Positions 20,855 through 31,911 of a DNA stretch of 64,000 bases are shown piece after piece. A model generated the notes under the pieces. The model was given only the letters and a program-made list of their open reading frames with translations, did not search any database and was not told the origin of the DNA. Location of the stretch: assembly GCA_021234155.1 (NCBI GenBank), contig JAJEKV010000002.1, forward strand, positions 40,041,841 to 40,105,840. Direction: 5' to 3'. This DNA is from Isoetes taiwanensis (lineage: Eukaryota > Streptophyta > Lycopodiopsida > Isoetales > Isoetaceae). Numbering within the stretch: the stretch's first letter is position 1; each line of letters starts with the position of its first letter. Position numbers and translations under genes: made by a program.

Positions 20855-22200
20855 GGTTGGGCCATGATTATTTGACTATATGAAAACAATGCCGACCCCA
20901 TCCTTCCGTGTTGTTGGCACACAGAGAAGGTCAAGTAAAGAGACTTTCCCATTATGTAGAAGTTGGCTGTGCAGTTTTGTCAGAGGGAATGCAGGGAAAA
21001 AGTGTCAGAATGCAAGTAAATTGTCACTGATGCAGGTCGTGGTTCCTTACTTCCAATTTTCAAGTGCATTAAATTTGTATACTATATGAATTTGGTTTCT
21101 AGCAGAGATGAAATATGGATGATTATAGATGTAGTTGAAGTTGACCCAGGTAATTTCCAGCCAACAACATTAGTTTATGCTATTAAAGAAGCTGAATAAA
21201 TAACAGACAAATTGTTGTCTCTGTTCAGAATGCCTTTTCAAAATTTGTACATGCAGGGCTCAAACAAAATCATGGCAGCTATGGAATTAGGAGATAGAGA
21301 GATTGTTGGACAGGTAAGTCTTTGCCCCTGCCGCTCTGTTTTGAGATGTCTGGAAGTGAATGCATGTACAGTAGTAAGTTCAGTCCATTTATTTTCTACC
21401 TGGCTTTGGTCTTTGGTCTTTGTTGCATCTCTTTGCATGATTTAGTAAGTTTAGTAGATTCCATTTATCTCCTACTTAGCTTTCCTCTCTGTCACACTTC
21501 TTTACAGGTCTTGCTCTCACTTTTGGATCGCCATCAAACTTGCAGATGAAATCTTGAGATGTCAACGTACGGTGATTGATTTTGCATGCTCTTTTATTTT
21601 TTGTTCATTCATTATGGTTTATGACCAAGTGCATGATATTAGTTCTCTTTGTTATTCCGATGGCTGTAGAAATTATTTTGTTTGTCCTTTCGATCTTTAG
21701 GGTTCTTTATTTTACCTTTGTGCATGCACAATCCACACTCTAGGTGCCTTTTCAAGATCTGTGCATGTATGGCTCTTACAAAATCATGGAGTTGGGAGAT
21801 AGAGAGGTTGTTGGACATGATAGTATTTACATATCATATACTGCTATATGTCAAAATGTTATGTCTCCTTGGATCATGCCTGTTCCCATCACATCAATAA
21901 TATTTTGCTCTGCCTCTGAACCCTTTTGCTCTACATAATTGTATGGTTGTTTTGCTTTAGAGAATGTTAACTAGCTGATTAAACTAGCAATGAGAAGCAT
22001 CAAACTTGCAGCAGGTTGGGCCATGATTATTTGGCAGGAGTCGTGGTTCCTTACTTCCAATTTTCAAGTGCACTACATTCGTATAAGAGATGAAATATTG
22101 ATAATTATACATGTGGTTGAAGTTGAGCCAGGTAATTTCCAACCGGATGCTTGGGGTGTAGAAGATAAACATTAGTTTATGCTATTAAAGAAGTATAGGC
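20855..22200 (+). repeat. Diverged ~1.16-kb direct duplication inside the Helitron
   Basis: GTTGGGCCATGATTATTTG recurs at about 20.86 and 22.01 kb, and GTCGTGGTTCCTTACTTCCA at about 21.04 and 22.04 kb. TTAGTTTATGCTATTAAAGA recurs at about 21.17 and 22.17 kb, and a GGAGATAGAGAG...GTTGTTGGACA block at about 21.29 and 21.80 kb. The units have exon-like patches (GNFQPD) but no intact gene. A third, shorter match follows 22.55 kb. Confidence 0.7.
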
Positions 22201-22596
22201 TACATAAATAACATACAATTTGTTATTTTTGTTCTTTGCTCTAAACAAGAATAGCAAGCATAAGGAATTGCTTTTTAAATGATGTGAGGCTGAGCAGTAG
22301 GATTTGCGATCTTAATATTGAATATGCTGAATTTATTAAAGTTCTACTTTTGTGCAGATAATCCTTTGTGACTGCATCAGATGTCACCGTTATGGCATAA
22401 CAAGAATAAAAAATTCATGCATAAAAAGGGTATGACATATTATATATTTTTTGTTATTTTGTTGTCAGCAGGTGCAAAAGAAATATGCATGCAAAATGTT
22501 TATGTTCACTCAGGAAAGTCTATGCCTTTCTCTTTGGATCATGCCTATTCCCATCACATCAATAATATTTTGCTCTCCCTCTGAACCCCTTTGCTC

Positions 22597-22801
22597 ATAG
22601 TCATCCTGGCAACGGTTTTTTCCCAGGTGGTTTTTAATCCGGGTCAGGATGGTTGTGTTCTAGCTCACGTTGTGCTTTGGTTTAAGGGCTTCGGCCCATG
22701 TTCTTGTTTGGACTTCGGTCCAGGACTTCGGTCCCTTATGTACTTGGTCCCATAACCCGATTGGGTTCCGTGGACGTTAAAAATTTTTCCTTCCTTCCTT
22801 C
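22597..22801 (+). mobile_element. 5'-truncated LINE fragment with (TTCC)n tail and visible empty site
   Basis: The sequence TTGCTC|...|TACATAATTG is uninterrupted in the paralogous unit at about 21.93 kb (TTGCTCTACATAATTG), so 22597-22801 is an insertion. It contains the 3'-end module GGTTTTTAATCCGGGT and ends TTTTTCCTTCCTTCCTTC, as in the LINEs at 31.9-33.6 and 34.2-35.4 kb. Target duplication is absent or at most 2 bp. Confidence 0.8.
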
Positions 22802-24948
22802 TACATAATTGTATGGTTGTTTTGCTTTAGAGAATGTTAACTAGCTGATTAAACTAGCATTGAAAAGCATCAAACTTGCAGGGGCTATACAATGATAAAA
22901 ATATACAAGCCGAATGCTGAATCTGGCTTCCACTGAAAGCAGCATGTTTTACTTTGAGATCGTATACATTTCTCCACAAGATAATCTTTGTGCATGTGCA
23001 GCATGCACATTAGACCAAAAGTACATATGATTGTAGTCTGAATATCTTTAAATTTATAAAAGACCTGCAGATTTACAAGGTATCATGACCATGGGTTGTG
23101 CTTAGACAGCGTAATTATTATGTAGAATAACATTGTCAATTCCCAGTCTGATTACAAAAGTTAATAAGGTCCACCACGCTGTTAATCTTTGCAGCGACAC
23201 GCATTCAAGTGGACACTATTTTACATAGAAATATCGAGTAACAATCTGTTATCTAATCCCCCAAATTGTGGAGGGTTCTGTTCAGTAGTAAAAAATAACT
23301 GTTCAGGTACAAATCTTTTCTTTCACTTGGTTTATTCGAGAAACAAATTTTCTTCAATATCAGCTCTTTTTTCTATGTAACCATGTGCATGATGAAAAGG
23401 ATACTCCAATGTCTTTGCAGATTTTAGGGGCTGGCTTCCTTTTCAAAGCTAAAGAAATGCACCAATGCATCCCAGTAGGAGCAATTATGTAGAGCAATGA
23501 TATCTAGGGGTAGCATGGTCTTACTAGGTTGATGTTCGTATATGGGAAGTGAATTTTGAATGTCGTCCATTGTTTCTTTGCTTGACACGATGGTGAGATC
23601 AATATTGTATGACCTTGGACCAATATGTGCCACCCATGGAATTATCTTGAGAGGTGTTGGCTGAAGCACGCAATCCTCTCTTGCAAAGAAAAAGAGGTAG
23701 TTTATTCATAACTGTAGCCCCAAGCTTCTGTATGAAGCAAATCCATTAGTTTAAATAGCACATGGTTTTGGAATCCCCACAGCTTTATAGCAACATTGTG
23801 TATGTTAATGGTAGGTGAATAAAAGTCATCATAGACATGTTACACATGCACTATTTGTGAACCTAAGGAAATGCTCTAGCGTTGAAACATAGAATCAATT
23901 TGATGTGTAAACATGAAACACATATATTAGTTTTATCAAAGGTATGTCATATGCTTTTGCAACGAAAATGCATTTTCTCACGTCATATGCTTTTGCCAAG
24001 AGTATCTTAGTATTTTAACTTTTATTAATAATATGTTTTTTCCAAGTATTATGGGTTAGGTTTGTGAGGTTAAATCCCAGCCGTGGATCTGGAGCATATC
24101 CTGGATACAATGCCAGATCAGTGGCCAGCATCTTTTTGGAGAAGAAATGGCTTGCCATTTCCTAAGGTCTCCATAAAAAATGGCTTGCCATTTAGACCAT
24201 GCATATCCCATCACGCTGAGACCATGCGAACCGCGCCGAGCAATCGGATGGGATCCATCAGCGGGAGCCCGGTCTTCTTCTTGACCCTATTAAACAACCT
24301 AAACCGGTAATAGAAGCTTTGCCTCACCGCAAGAAGCTTTGCAATCCTCACCGCATGAAGCTTTGCCTACTCTCACGGTCGCCCCTGCCTCCTACTCTCC
24401 CGCCTTTTGCCCATATACGCATTCTTTCTCTCTCATTTGCTTTCGCTTTCTTCATTTGCTCGAAAACTAAGAAATCACAAATTTGGGATAAGAAACCCTA
24501 AAATTGGGACAAGAAACCCAAATCTTAGATCAAGGCGTCAGGCGGGTTTCCACGTTTACCGCTCGGGCCACGAAGGCGAGATCGGCTGCATTACAGCTAA
24601 GTAGGTATTCTACCGAGATCCAACGCGGCATTAAAGGCTATGATCCATTGGCGTTGAGCCGCGACCCACCACGGTGAGATCCCCTATAACAAGGTCCCAT
24701 GTGGCCCTAGAAACCATGGCTGCCACCTTTCCATGTATATGCCGAAGGTAATGCACTTCCTCTCATTTGTAAGATTAGAATATCTCATTTTATTATCCTA
24801 TTATCTACCCCTATATTTATACAACTCAAAGTAAGATAATCATCCAAACGCAACAAGAGGCAACATCATTTACAAGTGTAAAGAATTAAGTTTAATTTCT
24901 ACAATAGAACCGTATTTATGCCCGGCAACGCCGGGCATCCGTTACTAG

Positions 24949-26937
24949 TTGAAATAATGTTCAAACCAGTTCCAAAAGGAGTAGAGCTTAATAAAAATAT
25001 GGTTCATATCCTCAATGTTGTTACAAAACAGGGGGCATTGAGAATCAATAGGAGCAACATTTCTGGCTTGATGTTTAGCAATTGAAACTAGATTAGGGAC
25101 ACTACCATTAGCAAGGAGCCAGATGAAATATTCAAACTTAGGAGTTAAATAAGAATTCCAAACATTATTGAATAGCTTAAACTCAATATCATCCGAAATA
25201 TTCCAGAAAGTCTTGGCCTTAGAAGCATTGCATGGTCTACTCAAGAATTTATATATTATGGAAACTTTGTATGCCCCTTTGTTATTAAGAGTCCAATCGT
25301 GCACAGAGTTTGGATTGGCCTCTAAATTATTGATCTTTTGCATTATGTGCCTGAATAATTTTCTATCAGAAAAGGTACCTCTTATTCTTTGCTTAAAGGC
25401 AGTCCAAGTGATCCATCTATTATTAACTCTGAGGTCACCTAAATTCAGAAAATTAAATTCACTCCGTTTTTTATAAATCCTTGGATGAATAGTAGCCAAA
25501 GAAGTTGAGCTGTTACTGGATAAAAGAGGGTTCCAAAATATACTTGTTCTGTGGTGACAGTTTTGAAGATCAATATGCTTGAAGGCTCTATGAGAGAAAT
25601 TCCAAGCAGAGATAATATTTCTCATAAGAGGAGGAGTGTTGGCACCAACCTGCAGATTAAAGAAAGCAGATGAAGGGAGATGATGCATTACAGAGGGATG
25701 CCCTTTAATATAACTGCAAGAAAGCCAATGCTTGATAAAGATGGAAGCAGGATTACTGGCTTGATATAGAGACCTCCAAACATATTTACCAGCCAGAGCA
25801 TACCCCTGTAGAAGAAGATTCTTACATCCAAGGCCACCCTGATTTTTGCTTCTGGATATTGATTTCCAATTAACTATATGGTGCTTCCCCCAAATGAAAT
25901 TCCTGATGATCCTTTCTAATTGTTGGTAGATGGACTTTGGAGCAAGAAGGGCAGATGAGAAATAAATATGAGAGCTTGCAATCGCAGTATTGGAAATAAT
26001 AGATCTACCAGCCAGAGATAAGCAACTGCCATAATTAGACAATTTCTTTTTAATTCGAGAGATGATAGGAGACCAAAGGCCTTTTATACCTGGATGGATA
26101 GAGGCATGCCTAGCAATTTGGTATATAATCAGTAGAAATATCACCAATAATAACACATTTGTCCCTGTTTAAATGAACTCCAGAAGCAGCATCGAAAGAA
26201 TCAATGATCTTGAAAAAGAACTCTATATTTTGAGAATCATTTTTGAGAAAAGTGAAAGTATCATCTGCATACTGAGAAACTGAGAGAGAGGAATTGTCAG
26301 GGAGAGTGAGACCATGCAGAGCATTAGAATTTTGATGAAAATGAATAGCACATATTAGCATTTCAGTAACTACAAGAAATAAGTATGGAGCTAGAGGACA
26401 CCCTTGTCTCACACCTCTGGCTAAAGAGAAGAATTTGGTAGGAGAACCATTAATGAGAACAGCAGATTCAGATCTTTGATTAAGCTCAATGATTAGCTTA
26501 ATAAGTTTATCAGAGAAACCAAGTTTAGTGAGAGCAAATTCCAGAAAATCCCACCTAACAGTATCAAAGGCTTTGGAGAAATCTAATTTAAGCAAAATAC
26601 AATTTTGCTTTGTCAAATTATTCCAGTGGAGGCCCTTTATGGCAGCAATATAGTTGTCAAAAATGTATCTGTTTGGTGGAAAAGCAGATTGGCTTGAGCT
26701 AATAACTTTCTGAAGATGACTTTTAATTCTGTTGGCAATTAGCTTAGCACAGATTTTGTAGGAGGTGTTGGTTAAGGAAATTGGCCTCCAATCATTAAAG
26801 ATAGCTGGATTATGCACTTTAGGAATCATAGTAATAAACCCAGAGCAAATAGAAGGATGTAAGTGATTAAGATTCCAATAACCATAGATCATCTGCATTA
26901 AATCCACTTTAAGAACTTCCCAGAATTTAATATAAAA
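24949..26937 (-). pseudogene. LINE reverse transcriptase ORF2 (L1-type), frameshifted
   Basis: Two overlapping frames (26907-26110 and 26156-24945) make one protein broken by a frameshift at about 26.13 kb. RT blocks visible in order are TMIPKVHNP, NDWRPISLTN, LKLDFSKAFDTV, GVRQGCPLAPYLF and the catalytic QYADDTF. Thumb-region sequence follows, then GGLGCKNL and a zf-RVT-type zinc-binding end (CPLFCNNIEDMNHIF). This is the target-primed reverse transcriptase of plant L1-clade LINEs. An in-frame break and truncation make it inactive. Confidence 0.88.
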
Positions 26938-27060
26938 TTATGTAGGAAGGCCATCAGGCCCAGGGCTTTTATTTCTCCCAAGGTTGATGGCATCGTTAAC
27001 TCCAACAATAAGCACTTTGGATGCCTTAGTTAACGAGATAGATTTCATAACCAGGCCCAA
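24949..27060 (-). mobile_element. LINE, 5' part (right of the Helitron)
   Basis: Minus-strand L1-type ORF2 fragment: the conserved NKSPGPDG block near 26.95 kb, reverse transcriptase (26907-26110) and zinc-knuckle region (to 24949). The 5' end is truncated at about 27.06 kb inside element A. No clear target-site duplication is found between about 19.18 and 27.06 kb. Confidence 0.8.
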
Positions 27061-27712
27061 TCAAAATGTGCAGGTGCTTGGTGCATTAGAAGGAGCAGGA
27101 ACTCAGTCAAAAATTGGGGATCATCAGGATATTCCGATTCAAGATATTCTTGTTTAGGCTATTCCGATTCAGGAAATTCCTGTTCAGGCTATTCCTATTC
27201 GGGATATTTCTATTCAGGATATTCCTATTCCAGATGCTGTTCTTAACATGTCCTGGATCCTCCGAATCAGACTAACGTTGAGGTGGGTAAAAGAAAATCA
27301 CGCGCGCCTAAGCAGGTGCAGAAGAAACAGGTGTTGTGTAAAGGCCCTTCGAAGCTCAACAAGAAGGGCGAACCGTTTAAGCCAAAGTACAGATGGATTC
27401 GTGAGATCCGGCACTTCCAGAATCACGTGAAGTGGGTACTTCCAAAGCTCACTATGGCGAGAATCTGTAGGGAGGAGATTCAGAACAGGTACGCGAAAAT
27501 GAAGGAGGATAGGAGGAGGTACCATGGTTCTGGCAGAGCTTTTCCAATGCCAGAAGAGGTTAATCGATTTACTGCAAATGCCCTTGATGCTCTGCCGCGG
27601 CTGAGAATCACATGGTCGAGTTTTTTGATGTGTGAAGTGTGCCGTGCATGAAAAGAGGGTGATGATCATGCAGAGGGATGTTGCTTTAACGAAATATTTT
27701 CGAGGCATGTAA
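27061..27712 (+). pseudogene. Histone H3-like protein, element A copy (frameshifted)
   Basis: A divergent H3 fold. The N-terminal helix block YRWIREIRHFQ matches H3 REIRxYQ, and LPKLTMARICREEIQNRY matches the LPF-RLVREIAQDF region. An extended acidic/basic loop follows. The last helices (NALDAL..., ENHMVEFFDV, KCAVHEKRVMIMQRDVALT, FRGM) match [40 protein letters not shown] residue for residue in length, once two small frameshifts (about 27.60 and 27.63 kb, the latter a GTGT dinucleotide gain) are allowed for. Upstream (27.10-27.24 kb) is an out-of-frame hexapeptide repeat of the IPIQDI / IPVQAI type. The stop is at 27710-27712. Element A palindromes follow. The N-terminal tail was displaced or lost at the LINE junction. 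Confidence 0.75.
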
Positions 27713-27838
27713 AGTGTTGGTTTTTTTCTTAATAAAAAACTTTTAGTTGCATTATGTTTGTATATTATTTGATTTGGTTATATGTATTCTGTATCTGTAT
27801 CGACCTAGAAATTGTAGGTATAAACTTATGTTTAGAAA

Positions 27839-28171
27839 TTACGGTGCGAATATTAGCTATCCTATAATTAAACGACAACTTGTTTCGCATAAATGACAAC
27901 TTGTTTCGCACCGTGGCCACGGTGCGTAACAGGTTGTCGTTTAGTTATAGGATAACTAATAATCCTATAACTAAACAACAACCTGTTACGCACCGTTGCC
28001 ACGGTGTGAAATAAATCCTATAACTAAACGACAACCTGTTACGCACCATGGCCACGGTGCGAAATAAGTTGTTAATTAATTATAGAATAAATAATATTCG
28101 CGCCGTGGCCACGGTGCGAATTATTGACTAGTCATTACTGAATGCCAATATAATTCGCATCGTGCCCACGC
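27839..28171. repeat. Element A palindrome array (right part)
   Basis: A perfect 20-bp palindrome CGCACCGTGGCCACGGTGCG at 27907-27926, with variants at 27989-28008, 28042-28061, 28099-28118 and 28155-28171 and a half-site at 27840-27849. Spacers are inverted or direct copies of CCTATAACTAAACGACAACC, so neighbouring units can form longer cruciforms. Confidence 0.9.
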
Positions 28172-31100
28172 TACCAAGATAGCATCCTACACACATTAGA
28201 GTTGTATATTATGCTCAACATTGTTATATTATTAATATGGATTTGCTCATACATTCGAAACCCCAGAAGTATATCTTCTACCTTGTCTGATCCTTGTGGA
28301 TCTCCACTCCCTTTAATTTTGTGCTGCACTAGATCTACACCATATCTGCTTTCTTTTTTCCTGCTGAGCTTTTCTCCTCAATATTATAGCCAAAGTCATG
28401 TCTTGTTTTGCCTTATCTTTTTTCTTTAGCTTGCAGATAATCCTTCTGTAGAACCATTGACACATCTGTTGCAATGAATTACCACACGAACCTCGATTTT
28501 GGGTGAACCTAAAAAAAACATTCTTGGCTTGTTTATGTGACTTCTCTATTCCCTGCGTATTCCATAATTCCAAGCTCCCGTACTGTTTGGCAAACCACAA
28601 GTCATGGGCGTGAAGTATATGAATGTAATGTGTAACATTGCATTCTCCCCATGCTTGTATGATCTTTTCTATTTCTATATTCAAGAGTCGAAGCTGCTCT
28701 TGCCGTTTCAATACTTTTGCAGCTTAGATTAGGTGGAAGGTAGAGTTTCCTTGCAGTGTTAGAGTCCATATAGCAACAGGTTGGATCTTCAAGGATTTGA
28801 AGCCCTTTCTAAACAGGTAAAATGATTTCTACAGATGCCTCTTAGTGGGGTTCCATATCGTCTGGTGATTTTACATATTTTGCCCATTCATTAAAGATAA
28901 ACATCTATTTTTAAATTTTTCCCATTGGCAAGGGACTGCCAATCTTGCATGATATGAAGTTGTCATCTCTTTTTTGTGTTTATAGGTGCAGCAAAGGGGC
29001 TTCTTGCCAGAGAGTTATAAAGTGGAGATGATTGAGACAAATGGCGAAGCAGTCGTAGTGGTTTTTGGTTGAGACAAATCTGAGCACTTGGTTGCAACGA
29101 AATTGGAAAATATCAAAAGAAAAAAGGTCCAGGTATAAGCCTTTCCCGTATGTCTACAAAGTAAAGTTTTCTAATCACTGATTTTTTAAGCAAGTATTGC
29201 GCTCCATTAGGATTGTTTAGAATGGAAGATTCGAGAATCTGCCACTCTACCACATGGAAAGCCAACATTGCATTGCATTTGTGCAATACTTTTGGTAGAA
29301 ATTGCATACTTTGATTGTCTTTATTTTAGGGCCATTTTCATATCAAATTAAATGTAAGTTCTTCTTCTGTAAAGCCTGTCATTAAGCAAAGAAATATAAG
29401 AGGGTCTATTCTATAAGAGGGTCTATGTTGCTTCGCAGATGACAACAGAGTTTCATCTTCTTAAAATTTCTTAGATTAGATATTCATTCCATGCTGTTGT
29501 TTAGGATTCTGAGATTCGGGAGTCTGCCATTGAGGATTTTTCTGCTTTCAGTTTCCTCGCTATTGCTTTTGAGTTTGATCAAATTGGAGATCTTTTTTTG
29601 TTTCTCCTTTACTTTCTTCCATCGCTGTTCTACAGGCAGTGAGAACAAAAGCGTGACGTCTAATAATACTAAAGGTGGATCTATGCGTGAAGTCAAGCCA
29701 TCTAAATACCCAATTTGTGTGTGAGTTTGTTCACCATTTTATAGCTATATCTGTTACATTAAGTTTGTTCATCTTCTGGGTATAGTGAAGATTTGCAAAA
29801 TTGAGCCCTTTCATGCTTTTTATTGTGTTTTTTCCTATTTCGGTTTGAAGCACTATGTTGTATTGTGAGTCTATTTGCCAGTCAAATCTGTAAATCCTTT
29901 TGCCAGTTTTAGGACTAGCTTGAGCCCCAATCAGACTGCAAGTGCATTTTGTGACTTATTATGATATCCATCTTGAATAGATGATGGGCTCTGTTGTGGA
30001 TCTTATGCCTGCAGTTTTGCATCCTCAAGATCTTGCAATCATTTTCCAGAAGAAAAAATAAGAAACAACTTTTAAATTGTTTGCCGCTTTTCAAAAATTG
30101 CATCTGTTCATTAAAGGTAAAGAAACTCGTATTTCTTTGATGCTAAGCTTCTATTCTTTGATACATTTGTTGAATGCATTCTTTCCTTGATGCGTGCTCT
30201 ATCCATTCGATATACAAAGTTATTTGCATATAATAGATGTCATAGATGTCATTTTTCCAAGTTATACTAGTAGATGATTGTTGATAGCCTTATAGCGCTT
30301 GCTTTTCTCAATTCATGCAAGAGATAAATATGTGAAAGATATGGCTGGCATGTCAAACATTGTATATCATCCCAAAGTTTGTAGAGTGTTGCTATTGAGG
30401 TCCTCATTAGGGCTGCAAGTTAAGTATGTTTAATGTTGAAGCCTCCTTGCTTTTCCCTTGGTAAGACATATTTCATATGTAAAGTGTAAAGTGAGGACAT
30501 CTCTCTACATGGTTTTTCTTAATTGTAGCTAGTGCATTAAGCTAAAATGCAGAAGGCAGGAGTTATGAGAATGAGTCACAGACCTGCAAACAACATTGGC
30601 CTTGTTCTTTTCAAGAAAGACGTACTTTTCTGGATTAGCTATCCCACTTCTTTTTTGCCACCAAAACAAGGTGCACGTAGGAAACACATTTGTATGTTTT
30701 GCAAGACATTTGAAAATACATTGTAGGTTGCATTAATGTTGGACAAGCCAAGGTGAGAAAAGAAAGAAAAATGAAAGCTTGGCTTACTCAATATGCATAG
30801 TCATCTAAACTCTATAGGGGATCTCCGAGGACTACATGGAATTGTAGGGCATGGTGGCAAGCAAACAGAAGGACACAAGGGCATTAATGCATCAAGAGAG
30901 GAGGTAAAAATGTTGGAGCCATGTTCATTCCTGTCACATAAGCACAATGCAAATTTTTTTAATAGAGCATACAAGTATTTTTTTTTCCTGTTTGCTTCCG
31001 TTGTTAACTATATAGATTGCATCACAACAGGTCTAAGATATATCTTTGCACGGAACGCGCTCATGCCTGACTTTTGTTTATGTGCCCAAAGATCCCCTTC

Positions 31101-31849
31101 AGCAAGAGAAACTGTTAAATAATACTGCAGCATAACATGCATAGTTATATAATATATCCACTATAGATGTTTCTTCATTTATTATTGAATGTTCCTTTAT
31201 GCTTGAATATCAACGTTTCAGTATGCTGTCATGCATGGCAGAATGGAATTATGTTCTAGCTAGGGGGTGATAAAATATATGTAAGCACTAGAATATTTGA
31301 TTTAGGTTGTGAATTTCAGTAAAGCAGTTGAATGATGTTTATAAGTTCTGTGTATGAGATGATGAATGGTAAAGGAGTTGTTATATGTGGTATGATAAAT
31401 GTCCGTCCTTTAAGAAATAAATTAAGTACCATAAAAAGACAAACATTTGCTAAAATGAGGCAACTTTTGACCTCCGTTACTAGATCCTCTCCTCTTAGAT
31501 GTTATTAGAAGAGGGTATGAAGGCATATAATAGATGCTCTTCTCTTTGCCTTAACATTTTCCTAGGATGTTCATCTTACATATCATGACAATTTAGGTTA
31601 TCTTTATATCGTGACAATTTAAGTTATTTTTTTGGACCTAGAGCTACGTTTTCCTACTCATTTTTCGCAAGATTATTATATTTTTTATAAAAAACAATAT
31701 GTAATTAGTCAACTCCTACGTAATAAGCCAAACATAACACATCTACTTACTAAAGGACTTCAACATAGATAATATGTACACAGATAATATCAAAGAAGCA
31801 TCACATTGCCATGACATTGCTATAACACGATGCACAATTCTATCAAGCG
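28172..31849. other. Unassigned, mostly non-coding sequence
   Basis: Apart from the minus-strand frame at 28313-28711 I see only short exon-like patches, such as GFLPESYKVEMIETNGEAVVVV after an acceptor-like TTATAG near 28.98 kb and a frame at 29.49-29.72 kb. Helitron 3' ends occur farther right, so this may be Helitron cargo, including captured gene fragments. No gene can be modelled. Confidence 0.35.
28313..28711 (-). pseudogene. Unrecognised protein fragment, possibly transposase-related
   Basis: 132 residues with THYIHILHAHDLWFAKQYGS, GIEKSHKQAKNVFFRFTQ and QQMCQWFYRRIICKL, then a lysine-rich tail. The HxL-x-HD...YGS...QGxEKxxK arrangement resembles C-terminal regions of uncharacterised transposon proteins in many eukaryotes. 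I cannot name the family. No flanking terminal repeats were found. Confidence 0.3.
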
Positions 31850-31880
31850 TGGCAACGCCGGCACAGATTTTTTAGCATAA
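31850..31880 (+). mobile_element. Degenerate Helitron 3'-end hairpin
   Basis: GCGTGGCAACGCCGGCACAG is similar to the hairpin of the intact Helitron (GCCCGGCAACGCCGGGCA), but the terminal CTAG has become TTAG. It lies just left of the LINE insertion at about 31.91 kb. Confidence 0.35.
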
Positions 31881-31911
31881 GTTTTGTTTTATGTTTTAAG
31901 CATTGTTTTCT

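Larger units (their letters stand above)
20255..24948 (+). mobile_element. Non-autonomous Helitron (complete, 4694 bp)
   Basis: The 5' end is A|TCTCTTGTTTAAATTTGG. The 3' end is a perfect 8-bp-stem hairpin TGCCCGGC-AAC-GCCGGGCA (24919-24937), followed 7 nt later by CTAG (24945-24948) and then T. It sits between A and T of the host LINE with no duplication, as Helitrons do, and its removal repairs the LINE reading frame exactly. No Rep or helicase frame is present. It contains an internal tandem duplication (about 20.86-22.2 kb), a LINE fragment (22597-22801) and unassigned DNA that may include captured gene pieces. Confidence 0.85.

Noticed and set aside
23189-24604. Small genes in the right half of the Helitron
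   Set aside because: Frames are short, lack domains and do not assemble with splice sites.
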